The notes beneath the pieces were generated by a model, which was not told where the DNA came from, did no database searches, and saw nothing but the letters and a program-made list of their open reading frames with translations. From NCBI GenBank assembly GCA_963675435.1, contig OY776216.1:496001-560000 (forward strand): DNA of 64,000 nucleotides, read 5' to 3'. Shown piece by piece: positions 36,103-45,689 of the stretch. This stretch comes from Saccharicrinis sp963675435. Its GTDB lineage: Bacteria > Bacteroidota > Bacteroidia > Bacteroidales > Marinilabiliaceae. The first letter of the stretch is position 1. The number at the start of each line of letters is the position of its first letter. The position numbers were made by a program, and so were the translations under genes.

Positions 36103-36567
36103 TTACATAGAACTAATTTCTGCTGCAGAATATTGTTTAACAAGAGACATTACTCCTTTTGCACATCCTTCAGCTCCACCCTTAAAAGAGAAAACTAAAC
36201 TATAAACTTTTGTCTTCAAACAAAGAAATTCAAATGCACTATACATTTTTCCTCCTTCAAAATTACTAACTAAAAGTCTATCTCCATCATAAAGCTGCAT
36301 GATAACTTTTTCTGGATTACCAAGTCCATTAACTGAATTAAACTTATATTGACTTCGGCTATTTAAAATTACACTAAACTTTACATAACCTGTTTTTGTA
36401 TCTTTCTTTTCTTGTTTTAGATCGATTGTAAAATCTTTCATGTATTGAGTATCACCCATTTCCTTTAATGCCTGCTTTAATAAATCATCACCACATTGTG
36501 CGTGACTTTTAACAGTAAATAGTGAAATGAACAATATTGATAATATTAAGACCTTCTTCATATTCAT
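36103..36567 (-). CDS. Exported protein of unknown function
   Basis: A signal peptide (about 1-23, ending SHAQ) is followed by a mature part of about 130 residues with four cysteines. It is predicted mixed alpha/beta (KQALKEMGDTQYMKDFTIDLKQEKKDTKTGYVKFSVILNS..). I do not recognise a family. It is the last gene of the minus-strand run of genes that starts with the chemosensory cluster, but it has its own promoter element. A periplasmic or surface role follows from the signal peptide only. Confidence 0.7.
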   Translation of the reverse strand: MNMKKVLILSILFISLFTVKSHAQCGDDLLKQALKEMGDTQYMKDFTIDLKQEKKDTKTGYVKFSVILNSRSQYKFNSVNGLGNPEKVIMQLYDGDRLLVSNFEGGKMYSAFEFLCLKTKVYSLVFSFKGGAEGCAKGVMSLVKQYSAAEISSM

Positions 36568-36595
36568 AAAATTTTATTTCTTAATAAAACTGTAG

Positions 36596-36603
36596 CAAAG
36601 ATA
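36596..36603 (-). promoter_or_regulatory. -7 promoter element (TATCTTTG) of the exported-protein gene
   Basis: A perfect TAnnTTTG match on the minus strand lies about 29 bases upstream of the start codon, so the last gene of the run can be expressed separately. Confidence 0.55.
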
Positions 36604-36622
36604 ATTTATTAATTGAAATTAT

Positions 36623-37546
36623 CTAGGACACAATAAAATCTCTAAGATTTTTGATTTCAGCAACAATAGAATCAATTTGTTCTTGAGTAATTTCAACATG
36701 ACTAATTTCATCCTGAACAATGATTAAAGTACCATTCTTTTCTATTCTCTTAGGCTCCCCAAATTCTGTAGTAATTTTAACATCGGCATAAGCTTGTTTA
36801 ATTTGCTCCATACGAGTTACCATTTCAGCAAAATTAGGATCTTTACTATAATTATTTAAGATAATTAATAAAATATCTATAATATCTTTTTGCTCTCCAA
36901 TTCTATTAATTAACTCTTCATTTTTAGTTGCCTGAATTACATTTCCTGCAATATATAAACCTTCAATCCATGCTCCTGTAACAATAAGAGTACTAACATT
37001 ACTTCTCTTTTGTTCTCTTAAATATGAATCCATCTTATTGAAACTATTAACAGAGATTTCCATTAATGAATCAAGGTTATTGCTGTTTGTTGCTAATTGT
37101 TTTAATGAATTAAAATCAAAAAACTGACCTACTTTAATACCTTCTGACAGTTCTTTAATAGCTAATAGATAAGAAACAACAATAGTATTTTTATCAAAAG
37201 TATTAATATAACCCAAATCAGCACTTAATACACCTAAATTTAATGCTCTTTTAAAACTTGTATTATAATCATTAATCTTTTCTGGTTTATTCAATATTTT
37301 TTGAGAAAAATCAACTCCAGACTTTTTAATTAAAGCTGCCATTTCAACAGGAGATGAAATATTCTGAATCACATCACCAATAATTTCTTCAGACAACTCT
37401 AATGGTGCGTCATTTGTTAACGCAGAATCAGCAATTGAAAAATCATCTGAATCAGCTTGCTTTTGCCCTGAATTACCAGAACAAGCAGAAAACATAATAA
37501 GTATTCCACTTAATATAGCCGTAGTGTACAATAATTTCTTTAACAT
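36623..37546 (-). CDS. Lipoprotein of unknown function, helical
   Basis: The N-terminus has a hydrophobic signal and a lipobox ending FSAC (Cys about residue 22). A low-complexity Ser/Asp/Gln linker follows. The mature part is mostly helical (residues 50-300) with regular leucine and isoleucine positions and no cysteines or enzyme motif. It lies 59 bases downstream of the ABC-transporter gene in the same direction and may be its envelope partner. The family is not recognised. Confidence 0.7.
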   Translation of the reverse strand: MLKKLLYTTAILSGILIMFSACSGNSGQKQADSDDFSIADSALTNDAPLELSEEIIGDVIQNISSPVEMAALIKKSGVDFSQKILNKPEKINDYNTSFKRALNLGVLSADLGYINTFDKNTIVVSYLLAIKELSEGIKVGQFFDFNSLKQLATNSNNLDSLMEISVNSFNKMDSYLREQKRSNVSTLIVTGAWIEGLYIAGNVIQATKNEELINRIGEQKDIIDILLIILNNYSKDPNFAEMVTRMEQIKQAYADVKITTEFGEPKRIEKNGTLIIVQDEISHVEITQEQIDSIVAEIKNLRDFIVS

Positions 37547-37605
37547 GATAGGTTTATTTTAAATTTTCAAAATAATTAGGTTATACAGTAAACCTTTAAA
37601 AAAGG

Positions 37606-40600
37606 TTACTTTTTAAGGTATTTAAATTCGCTAAAGGCCTTGAATGATTTACGTAATAGATCATAATATAATACAATATATAATAATATAGTAAATAGCC
37701 ACACCATGGTAATATTAAACCATAACGTATCAAAATAATATCCAGCAAAATGCTTTTTAGGTGCAAAAAAATGCGATCTAAAATCCAAAGCATAAGAAGG
37801 TTCTGGCAACAAATATATTGGATCTACATTTTGTATCAGTTTATCACCTTCTCTTAAAATTTTATTTTTTTCAAATACCTTACGTACAATATCAGATATA
37901 CTTTCGTTTAAATATTTATCTTTTAAGCCATTAAATTTATCTTTTCCATAAGTAGACATTGCATAGTTAATCATCTTTTCCTTTTTGTTTGATGCAGCAA
38001 CAAACCTTCTTGAATATGATTTTTTTAGCTCTTCAAAATAACTACTCAACTCTTCATAAACTGATGCATTAAAGCTTTCAACATTTAACTTATCTAAACT
38101 TGAAAAATGAATATCCTTGATTCTATTATTTTCCTTACTTACTTCGTTTTTTAGTAACGCTAAATCATTAACAAAACTATCTTTATCTTCTTCAGTTTCA
38201 TTAGTGTTAGATAGGAAATTATTACAGTTATCTAAAATATCCTGTAACTCTTGAATATAATACACAACTTTAAAATCCGTAGAACTTTCTTCTTGTTCCA
38301 CATCAAAAAATACTTTCTTAAACTTATTATCCTTATACTGTTCTACCATTAAGCCTTCATAAATCCATCTTGATGGCATAAATTCAGCAATAATTGGTAC
38401 TTTATCTGCACTAGAAATATCCCTGTTTAGCTTATCAAAAGTAAACATAGCTCCACCCAAAACCATTTGTGGAATCATTACCAATGGTATTAAAATGTAT
38501 ATCGTAACAATGGAATTAAAAGATGCAGATAAAATTAGACCTAAAATATTAGCAAAAGCTGATACAGAGAACAATGCTAACCAAAATTCTAAATACATAT
38601 CCTTAATTCCCAAAACAGTATTGGCAACTCCTACAAATAATCCCATCTGAATGGCAGAGATCGTAAAAAGAATAAGAACCTTAGAAACAAGATAACTTGA
38701 TCGCGATAGATTTAAAAATGCTTCCCTTTTTAGTATTTTAGCATCCTTAAATATTTCTTCAGCACTAACTATTAAACCAAAAAATAGTGATACTACAATA
38801 CCCATAAAGATATATGGTGGAATATTTTCATTATCCCTAAAAATATAAACATTAGAGTCTGGATCAACAATATATCTTATTAAGAAAGAAAGAATAAGTC
38901 CCAAAATAGGCGCTTCTAAAATATTTAATAAGATATACTGTGTATTAGATATCTTTGAAAAGAAATCTCTTAATGTATATATTTTAAACTGATTAAACCA
39001 AGCTGGTATATTTAAAGACCTTGGAGGTGCTGTATCAACATCAGTAACTTTTGGAATCTCAATATTTTTTATATAATGTTCATTCCATTCTTTTGGACTC
39101 GTTTTACGTTTATTAGTATAATTACCATATTCATCGATTACATTAGCATCAATGATGTTAAATACTAACTCCGGATTAAGATTACCACATTGAGGACATT
39201 CTCCTTGCTCACTATTTATTTGAGCATCTAAACGTTTAAAATAAATTAATGATTCACTCGGGTTACCATAATAAACAGGATAACCCCCTGTATCAAGAAT
39301 AAACATTTTATCAAACATCTTATAGATGTCTGATGATGGTTGATGAATTACTACAAAAATCAACTTTCCCTTTAATGTTAATTCTCTTAAAAGGTTCATA
39401 ACATTTTCAGAATCTCGTGAAGAAAGACCTGAAGTAGGCTCATCTACAAACAAAATTGAAGGTTCTCTGATAAGTTCTAAAGCAATATTTAGTCTTTTAC
39501 GTTGTCCTCCACTAATCATTTTATTAAGTGGAGATCCAACCTTCAGATTTCTCCTTTCAAATAAACCAAGACTTTGTAAAGTATCATTAACCAGTTGCGT
39601 TAATTCATCTTCATTTTTATCTTTAAAACAAAGTTTGGCATTATAATAAAGGTTTTCAAAAACAGTTAATTCCTCAATTAAAAGATCATCCTGAGGAATT
39701 AAACCGATTACACCTTCTATCTTTTCTCTTTCTTCGTGTAAATTAATTCCATTAATCCTAACTTCACCGGCACTAGGACTTTCAATACCCGACAAAACAT
39801 TTAACAATGTAGTTTTACCAGCACCACTGGCACCCATAATTCCTACCAATCGCCCGTGTTCTTCAGCCAAATTTACATCTCTTAAACCTATACCTCCATT
39901 TTTAAACTGAAAACCTAAGTTTTCAACCACATAAGAAATCTTAGGAGTAGATGCATCTGTCATAAAATTACTTACAACATCTGTATAATAAATTGGAGCT
40001 CTAGCTGGTAACTTTAAGAAACTACCTTTAGGGAAAAGATAAATTCGTCGGTTTGATAATAACATACCATTTAAAAAGACATCCTGATCACCAGTATATC
40101 TTAGAAAATACAAATCGGCACTTTTAACTCTTAAAATTAAAATATTACCGTGTAATTTATGAGCTTGAATATGTTCTCTATATTTACCATTATTAACTTC
40201 TGAATTAATGGCCAAAACATTTTCATAATCAAGCTTTAAAAGGTCATCATTAACAACAAATGCTTCTATGCTTTTCTTTTCATCTGTTGAAAATTTAAAT
40301 ACATCTGCGGCAGTGTTAATAATAGCCATCCGTTGGTCTGTAAATTTACGATCAGCATTCACCAATTCATACATACGCACCAACACAACAACTTTTTGTT
40401 CCTTATTAAGTTGTTTGTTAATTTTTTTACAAATTCCAATTATTCGAACTGAATCTTTCATTGAGGTAAGTTGAACCTTACCATCATTATTACCATTGCT
40501 TCTTTTATCCTTTGAATGCTTCTGAAATAAAGCAAAATATTCATCAACAGCTTCAGAAGTAAGCTGCTGAGTTAAAAAGTTTTTAACAAATTCTATTTCA

Positions 40601-40677
40601 CTTTCCTGCACTCCATCATCTTGTTTAGCTATTAAACCAAACAATTGCATCAGTGCTTTTAATATTTCTTCACTCAT
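37606..40677 (-). CDS. ABCG-type transporter: TerB-like domain, ABC ATPase and permease in one chain
   Basis: Residues 1-140 are a helical TerB-like domain (LMQLFGLIAKQDDGVQESEIEFVKNFL). Residues 165-255 form a small beta domain (LYFLRYTGDQDVFLNGMLLSNRRIYLF) of uncertain fold, possibly FHA-like. An ABC domain follows (about 260-480) with Walker A GASGAGKTTLLN, IPQDDLL, signature ISGGQRKRLNIALEL and Walker B ILFVDEPTSGL. The C-terminal half is an ABC2-type permease (IPPYIFMGIVVSLFFGLIVSAEEI, SRSSYLVSKVLILF) with a long extracytoplasmic insertion (about 800-980). Order NBD-then-TMD is the ABCG (half-size) type. The substrate is unknown. It follows siaC by 26 bases, so it is likely tied to that switch. 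Confidence 0.88.
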   Translation of the reverse strand: MSEEILKALMQLFGLIAKQDDGVQESEIEFVKNFLTQQLTSEAVDEYFALFQKHSKDKRSNGNNDGKVQLTSMKDSVRIIGICKKINKQLNKEQKVVVLVRMYELVNADRKFTDQRMAIINTAADVFKFSTDEKKSIEAFVVNDDLLKLDYENVLAINSEVNNGKYREHIQAHKLHGNILILRVKSADLYFLRYTGDQDVFLNGMLLSNRRIYLFPKGSFLKLPARAPIYYTDVVSNFMTDASTPKISYVVENLGFQFKNGGIGLRDVNLAEEHGRLVGIMGASGAGKTTLLNVLSGIESPSAGEVRINGINLHEEREKIEGVIGLIPQDDLLIEELTVFENLYYNAKLCFKDKNEDELTQLVNDTLQSLGLFERRNLKVGSPLNKMISGGQRKRLNIALELIREPSILFVDEPTSGLSSRDSENVMNLLRELTLKGKLIFVVIHQPSSDIYKMFDKMFILDTGGYPVYYGNPSESLIYFKRLDAQINSEQGECPQCGNLNPELVFNIIDANVIDEYGNYTNKRKTSPKEWNEHYIKNIEIPKVTDVDTAPPRSLNIPAWFNQFKIYTLRDFFSKISNTQYILLNILEAPILGLILSFLIRYIVDPDSNVYIFRDNENIPPYIFMGIVVSLFFGLIVSAEEIFKDAKILKREAFLNLSRSSYLVSKVLILFTISAIQMGLFVGVANTVLGIKDMYLEFWLALFSVSAFANILGLILSASFNSIVTIYILIPLVMIPQMVLGGAMFTFDKLNRDISSADKVPIIAEFMPSRWIYEGLMVEQYKDNKFKKVFFDVEQEESSTDFKVVYYIQELQDILDNCNNFLSNTNETEEDKDSFVNDLALLKNEVSKENNRIKDIHFSSLDKLNVESFNASVYEELSSYFEELKKSYSRRFVAASNKKEKMINYAMSTYGKDKFNGLKDKYLNESISDIVRKVFEKNKILREGDKLIQNVDPIYLLPEPSYALDFRSHFFAPKKHFAGYYFDTLWFNITMVWLFTILLYIVLYYDLLRKSFKAFSEFKYLKK

Positions 40678-40703
40678 AAGATGTTATTTGCAATAATTAT
40701 ACT

Positions 40704-41084
40704 TTAGTCAGTATAAGCTTCGTATTCGAATGGAATTTCAACAATATCAGCATATTCTTCACCCGCTTCAAGCATATCTTCTTCTTCCTCGTGATAATGC
40801 CATTTTATGGTTACATCATTTCCATTCTCAACTATTTCTTCAAATTTTAATAAAATGTCTAAAATAATTTTAGAAGATGCTGTATTAAAATATTCTAGTT
40901 TAAAATTAAATTCTGTTTTTTCATTAGGAGCCTCTGAGTAACCATCTATCCAATTCATTATTGGCTCATAAAACATATTAACATCTTCCGGTAATGATCT
41001 GCCAGAAATCTCAAACTTATTGTTGTCTTTATCTAAAATTACATTAGGAGTATCATCGGTTCCCTGAATATTGATAACTTCCAT
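40704..41084 (-). CDS. siaC: SiaC family (DUF1987) regulatory phosphoprotein
   Basis: The protein has 126 residues, the usual size of SiaC. The fold resembles a SpoIIAA-like module. The region EYFNTASSKIILDIL contains Thr68, which is at the same residue number as the Thr that is phosphorylated in Pseudomonas aeruginosa SiaC. There, SiaB phosphorylates and SiaA dephosphorylates SiaC, and unphosphorylated SiaC switches on the diguanylate cyclase SiaD. Here the neighbours are a SiaB-like kinase 22 bases upstream and a SpoIIE phosphatase, but no GGDEF gene lies in the window, so the partner is unknown. Confidence 0.88.
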   Translation of the reverse strand: MEVINIQGTDDTPNVILDKDNNKFEISGRSLPEDVNMFYEPIMNWIDGYSEAPNEKTEFNFKLEYFNTASSKIILDILLKFEEIVENGNDVTIKWHYHEEEEDMLEAGEEYADIVEIPFEYEAYTD

Positions 41085-41106
41085 GGTTTATTATTTTAAT
41101 TGTTTT

Positions 41107-41682
41107 TTAATTATTTCGTCTAATTGTTGATGTCAGGATAAAGAATGAAACTTCTTCACTAATCTTTTTAAATTGATAAGTCAATTCACTTCCTGTTTTT
41201 TTCGCAATATCAATAAGTCCTAATCCTGCACCTCCTTTATCTGAAATACGTCCATCACGCATTTGTGATTTATATAATTCGGATAGTCCTTTTTTATCTA
41301 AGGAATTTACTTGCTCAAGGTTTTCTCTTAAACCGGGTACTTTTTCGTTTTTAATTACGTTACCTGTAATAATATGATAACAATCATCACCTCTGCTAAC
41401 CATAACAATTCCTCTTCTTTCTTTTTCATCTTCATTGGAAAGAGAATCCGCATGTTTGCTAATATTTTGTAAACATTCAACCATTACGTTAAAGACCTTA
41501 CGCTGAACAGCATTAGATTCTTCACTTTTAGCTAAACTTTTTTCAGTTAATGAAGTAAAAGTTTTAGTGATTTCCTGTGTTACTTCTCCTTCGTAAACCA
41601 AGCTAATTTCATTGGTTTTCATAGTTCGATAAAGCTGATAAGCAAAATCTAGAAAACTATGATTCTCTTGAGAATTTTCCAT
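41107..41682 (-). CDS. siaB: SiaB family Ser/Thr kinase (DUF6272)
   Basis: The 191-residue protein matches SiaB-type GHKL kinases. The N-box reads MVECLQNISKHA and the glycine-rich ATP-lid motif reads ISDKGGAGLGLIDIAKKTG. A D-x-G-x-G box of the canonical anti-sigma kinases is not obvious, which is also usual for this family. The partner is expected to be the SiaC protein encoded next. It sits between the SpoIIE-phosphatase and SiaC genes, the same neighbourhood as in Pseudomonas. It is likely cytoplasmic. Confidence 0.87.
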   Translation of the reverse strand: MENSQENHSFLDFAYQLYRTMKTNEISLVYEGEVTQEITKTFTSLTEKSLAKSEESNAVQRKVFNVMVECLQNISKHADSLSNEDEKERRGIVMVSRGDDCYHIITGNVIKNEKVPGLRENLEQVNSLDKKGLSELYKSQMRDGRISDKGGAGLGLIDIAKKTGSELTYQFKKISEEVSFFILTSTIRRNN

Positions 41683-41709
41683 AGTAATTAAATATTTAGT
41701 TTGTATACT

Positions 41710-44319
41710 TTACAATTCTATACCTATTAATAAAACATCGTCAACTTGCTTTTCATCTCCCATCCAATCATAAAAATCAGATGAAAAATGACGTGCAAAA
41801 TGTGCCATAGTCAAATCCGGACTTTCAACCAGTGCTTCCTTAATTCGTTTGGTTTGATATTTTCTTCTTCGCTCACCTCCAAGCTGATCTGGAAGTCCAT
41901 CAGAAAAAATAAATATTTTATCACCATCTTCATAAGTGATTTCATGATTTTCAAAGTCCTTTTCTTTCTTTTTAAGAAGTGGCTTTCCTCCAATACCTTT
42001 TCTGGAGCCCTTATACTCGATTAATTCACCTTTTCGTAGCAAATATAGTGGATTATGAGCACCTGCAAATTGTATTGTCTTTTTTTCTTTATCAATTTTA
42101 CACAATGCAAGGTCCATTCCATCTCTACCATTATTACCTTCTTCGTTCTGTTTTAGAGTTGTACGGACTCCCTGATGCAATAACTCCAGAATATTCGCAG
42201 CATCAAAACCATTATCAATATTAACGATATTATTTAACAAAAAGTATCCAATAAATGATAATAACGCTCCAGGTACACCATGTCCTGTACAATCTACGGC
42301 TGCCACATAAAAAGTTTCATCTTTTTTGACAAACCAAGGAAAATCTCCACTAACGACATCTTTAGGTCGATAAAAAATAAATGACCTTGGGAAATGGCGT
42401 TGGATAAAATTAGTATCAGGTAATATAGAAGTCTGAATTCTTTGAGCATAATTGATACTATCAGAGATCTTCTTATTCTTTTCTTTAATTTCTTGCTCAA
42501 TCTTTTTAACCTCTGTCATATCATGAGCCACAAACAACACTGATTCTAAAACTTTCTCTTCATTAAGCTCTGGAATAGCTTTTATTTGCATAATTTGAGT
42601 TCCAACACTTGAGTTAAGTTCTATCTCTTCATTAATTTGGAGGGTTTCTTTTTTAACTTTTAATAAAACATCGTTTACAAACTCAATAAATCTTTCATCA
42701 ATATATAATTCAGAAATACGTTTTTTCGTAATCTCATTTATTGGTAAACCAATAAAACCAGCTACTGCCGGGTTAGCATAAACAATTTTTCCAGAAGTAT
42801 TGATACGAAGAATCATATCCGGAGAGTTTTCAGAAAGCGATTGCATTCTACTCTTCATCCGTTCTTCTTTTTCTGCTCTAATCCTTTCTGTTATATCCTG
42901 TGTATTAAAGATGATTCCTTTAATAGCAGGATCGTGAAGCAAGTTCTTACCTTTGGTTTCTAGAAATAACTTTTCTCCATTCTTTTTTAAATAGGCATAT
43001 TGTGCCACACTCTCACCTCCAGGTGTCTGTTTCAAATAAGAAAATAGATTATTTATAGTTTTATAACCACGTGGAGTCATCATTTCAGGATCCATACCCT
43101 TAACTTCATCTCCATCATTATAACCTAAAATTCGTTTAACAGATGGACTTTCAAAAACTAATCTTTGATTCTCATCATAAATTGAAATAAACTCAGAAGC
43201 ATTTGTTAACAGAGCTACTAATCTTTTCTGCCCATTTTCTACTTCTTGAATTTTAGATTCCAATAACTCATTTGATTTTTCTAAATCTTCTTGAGCTATC
43301 ATCATCTCACGAGCATTTTCTTTTAGTTTTTCTTCATTTTGCTTTAGAGTAACAGTCATCTCCTGTGATTCCTTTAGCAAGTATTCTGTTTTAGCATTAA
43401 TTTTTTGCGCGTAGATAGTTCTTCCAATCATAGAACTAAGCTCTTCGGCAAAGCTTAATTTATATGTTGGAATATGATCATACAGAAATCCTAACTCCAC
43501 AATACCTTGTAGTTCCTCTTCCTGCATTAATGGAAGAATAATTATACTTTTAGGCTTGTTATCACCGATAATACCAGATGTTACTGTAAAATAATCATCG
43601 GGAATTTCGGTTCTGTAAATCATAGCCTTTTCATAAGCAACCTGACCAACCAAACCTCGTCCAATTTCATATTCGTGATTAATGTAACGTTGTCTGTTAT
43701 AAGCATAAGTTGCTATATTTACTAATTTATTATTCTCAAGAATATAAAACGCCCCCTGAACTCCATCTGAATATCCAATAATACCTTTTAGCAACTCAAT
43801 AGCAAGTTTATCGATATTTCTATGAGTTCGTAGTATATCATTTACTAATTCTTTACCTTTAGTAATCCACCTCTGTTCTTCTTCTTTCTTATTCGTTTCC
43901 AATAAATTCCTTGCCAAACTAACTAGCGATGAAGAATCACCATTTTTATATTGAAAAACAGAAGAAAAGTCTCCTTGACGTATATAATTTGCAATTTGAA
44001 TATTTGAATCCAGATTACTTTTCAAGTGGTTTACTTCCTTACTTAAACTTTGTTTATTAATTCTGTTTAAATTGTAGAAGTATACAAATGAAAGCGGTAA
44101 GCCAATTATAAGTATATCCACAAACCAAACTAAAAATGAAGCATGAATTTTTATTATTGAATTCATAGATAATTTCTCACCTGATAAATCAATAAAACCA
44201 ACCCATACAAACAAATAAATTAGTATAATAAATAATGACATAAAGAATCTATCACCTTCATTTATAAATGAAACAGACAGATACTTCCTAATATTTTTAA
44301 CAAGCTTCTTTATATGCAT
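41710..44319 (-). CDS. Membrane GAF/PAS sensor with SpoIIE-type PP2C phosphatase (SiaA-like)
   Basis: Two N-terminal helices (about 25-45 and 58-82) anchor the 869-residue protein. Then come a GAF domain (about 165-310), a coiled coil (about 310-365), two PAS domains (about 365-480 and 490-610), a signalling helix (EQEIKEKNKKISDSINYAQRIQTSILP) and a SpoIIE phosphatase (about 640-869). The phosphatase keeps the metal-binding acids in VVSGDF, VAAVDCTGHGVPGALLS and FSDGLPDQLGG. One residue is unusual: the family VSGDFYW reads VSGDFPW. It is not collinear with P. aeruginosa SiaA, which has a HAMP sensor, but fills the same slot as phosphatase of the SiaB/SiaC pair. Confidence 0.87.
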   Translation of the reverse strand: MHIKKLVKNIRKYLSVSFINEGDRFFMSLFIILIYLFVWVGFIDLSGEKLSMNSIIKIHASFLVWFVDILIIGLPLSFVYFYNLNRINKQSLSKEVNHLKSNLDSNIQIANYIRQGDFSSVFQYKNGDSSSLVSLARNLLETNKKEEEQRWITKGKELVNDILRTHRNIDKLAIELLKGIIGYSDGVQGAFYILENNKLVNIATYAYNRQRYINHEYEIGRGLVGQVAYEKAMIYRTEIPDDYFTVTSGIIGDNKPKSIIILPLMQEEELQGIVELGFLYDHIPTYKLSFAEELSSMIGRTIYAQKINAKTEYLLKESQEMTVTLKQNEEKLKENAREMMIAQEDLEKSNELLESKIQEVENGQKRLVALLTNASEFISIYDENQRLVFESPSVKRILGYNDGDEVKGMDPEMMTPRGYKTINNLFSYLKQTPGGESVAQYAYLKKNGEKLFLETKGKNLLHDPAIKGIIFNTQDITERIRAEKEERMKSRMQSLSENSPDMILRINTSGKIVYANPAVAGFIGLPINEITKKRISELYIDERFIEFVNDVLLKVKKETLQINEEIELNSSVGTQIMQIKAIPELNEEKVLESVLFVAHDMTEVKKIEQEIKEKNKKISDSINYAQRIQTSILPDTNFIQRHFPRSFIFYRPKDVVSGDFPWFVKKDETFYVAAVDCTGHGVPGALLSFIGYFLLNNIVNIDNGFDAANILELLHQGVRTTLKQNEEGNNGRDGMDLALCKIDKEKKTIQFAGAHNPLYLLRKGELIEYKGSRKGIGGKPLLKKKEKDFENHEITYEDGDKIFIFSDGLPDQLGGERRRKYQTKRIKEALVESPDLTMAHFARHFSSDFYDWMGDEKQVDDVLLIGIEL

Positions 44320-44327
44320 TTCAAAAA

Positions 44328-45095
44328 TTATATAACTTTTAAATCCTTTATACCCTCATTTAAATTATCCCAATGACTATCAATATTAATCAACTTAAAA
44401 GTAGCTAACTCTATTAATCCAATTGTTTCATTGTTAACAACAATAGGCAAAAAATATAAATGTTTAGGCTTAGACGATCCCGAACATGATTCTATTTTAA
44501 AATAGTCTTCATCTACATCACTAACTAAAATAGCTTTTTTATTAACAATACATTCGCCACTTATACCACTTTTCTCATCGATTTCATCAAGAATTTCATC
44601 TTCATTTAAACCATAAACTCCTTGTACGCTAAATTTAATTGAAGGTTCTATCTTAAAATAGCAAACTCCAAGGCCAATTTCATAGAAATGGGCTATTTTT
44701 TTTAATATCTCAGATCCTAAGGTTTTAATATTGCTTGAATTTGTAACAATTTCCTTAAAGTCTTTTTTTATAATGTCAATTTCATCGGTACTCTTAGTGT
44801 CGGCGTTAAATTCCTTTTTTAGGTTTTCAACAGACTTTTTATAATGATCAATCTTTTTTAGTAAATCGTCTACTTTCTCTTTAAATACAATCTCTGCATC
44901 TATGGTATCCCTTTTATTCTGCCTTATTAGTCTATCTGTAAAATAGATGATTCCAATAAATCCAATGAATGAAAATATTTCGAAAACAAGAAAATTTGCA
45001 GAAACTGAGTTACCAATAAAAATGTACTTTAATAGAGCAAAAATAAAAGCCGCAATAGCAAGAAGATATAATATTAATACAGTTTTTTGTTTCAT
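44328..45095 (-). CDS. Membrane GAF-domain protein without output domain
   Basis: Two membrane helices (about 5-25 and 35-54) are followed by a coiled coil (about 70-105) and a GAF domain (about 115-245). The GAF carries the same LxxDVxxxYF..SG.SKPKHLYFLPIVVNNETIGLIELA pattern as the GAF domains of the two larger sensors in the cluster. No kinase, phosphatase or methyl-accepting region is present. Such a protein may pass a signal by direct contact with the neighbouring phosphatase, which starts 8 bases downstream. Probably an input subunit; the ligand is unknown. Confidence 0.7.
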   Translation of the reverse strand: MKQKTVLILYLLAIAAFIFALLKYIFIGNSVSANFLVFEIFSFIGFIGIIYFTDRLIRQNKRDTIDAEIVFKEKVDDLLKKIDHYKKSVENLKKEFNADTKSTDEIDIIKKDFKEIVTNSSNIKTLGSEILKKIAHFYEIGLGVCYFKIEPSIKFSVQGVYGLNEDEILDEIDEKSGISGECIVNKKAILVSDVDEDYFKIESCSGSSKPKHLYFLPIVVNNETIGLIELATFKLINIDSHWDNLNEGIKDLKVI

Positions 45096-45105
45096 TTCAG
45101 ACGTT

Positions 45106-45681
45106 TTAAAGTTTATTCAAAAAGTCAATTATTCCTTCTGGTGATAATATTTCGTCAGGCGTAAATAACTGTAAAGCCGATTTGGGCATTGTATCCACAT
45201 CACATGTAACAGGATCCTGAACTATTGTATAACCATTCTTTTTATGCACATCGAACATGCCCTTTGCACCGTCTTTATTAGCTCCGGTCAATATAATACC
45301 AATCATCTTTTCTCGATAAGACATTGATGCAGAGGAAAATGTATAATCAATCGATGGCCTACTATGATTATTAACGTCCTCTGTTGATAATGAAATTGTT
45401 GAATCAAATTCAACAAATAAATGATAATTAGAAGGGGCTAAATAAACTTTTCCTCCTTCTATGGAATCCTTATCAAAAGGTTCAATAACTTCTAAATTCG
45501 ATTTTAAATTCAATCCTTCTAACAAACCTGATCTGATATGTTTAAGACGATGTAAACATACAATTATCGGATATTTAAAATCTGGTTTAATATGAGCCAA
45601 AATTTTAGATACAATAGAAAAGCTCCCTGCTGAACCACCAATAACAATACCCTTATAATATTTTGTTATACTTGTATTCAT
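45106..45681 (-). CDS. Stand-alone CheB methylesterase domain
   Basis: The 191-residue protein is the CheB catalytic domain without a receiver domain. The Ser-His-Asp triad is present at S17 (GGSAGS), H44 (VCLHR) and D137 (TGANKDGA). The usual CheB wording varies: GxSxGG is changed to GGSAGS, and HMP is changed to HRL. Lack of a receiver means it cannot be switched on by CheA. It may deamidate or demethylate a protein under another control. It follows a CheR-like pair of genes and precedes a GAF protein. Confidence 0.83.
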   Translation of the reverse strand: MNTSITKYYKGIVIGGSAGSFSIVSKILAHIKPDFKYPIIVCLHRLKHIRSGLLEGLNLKSNLEVIEPFDKDSIEGGKVYLAPSNYHLFVEFDSTISLSTEDVNNHSRPSIDYTFSSASMSYREKMIGIILTGANKDGAKGMFDVHKKNGYTIVQDPVTCDVDTMPKSALQLFTPDEILSPEGIIDFLNKL

Positions 45682-45689
45682 TTATACTA

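Noticed and set aside
36623..37546. Periplasmic binding protein for the ABC transporter
   Set aside because: The sequence is helical with no solute-binding fold; the transporter is of export (ABCG) type, which does not need one.
41710..44319. Loss of phosphatase activity because VSGDFYW reads VSGDFPW
   Set aside because: The Asp residues for metal binding are kept and the altered position is not a known ligand, so inactivity cannot be claimed.
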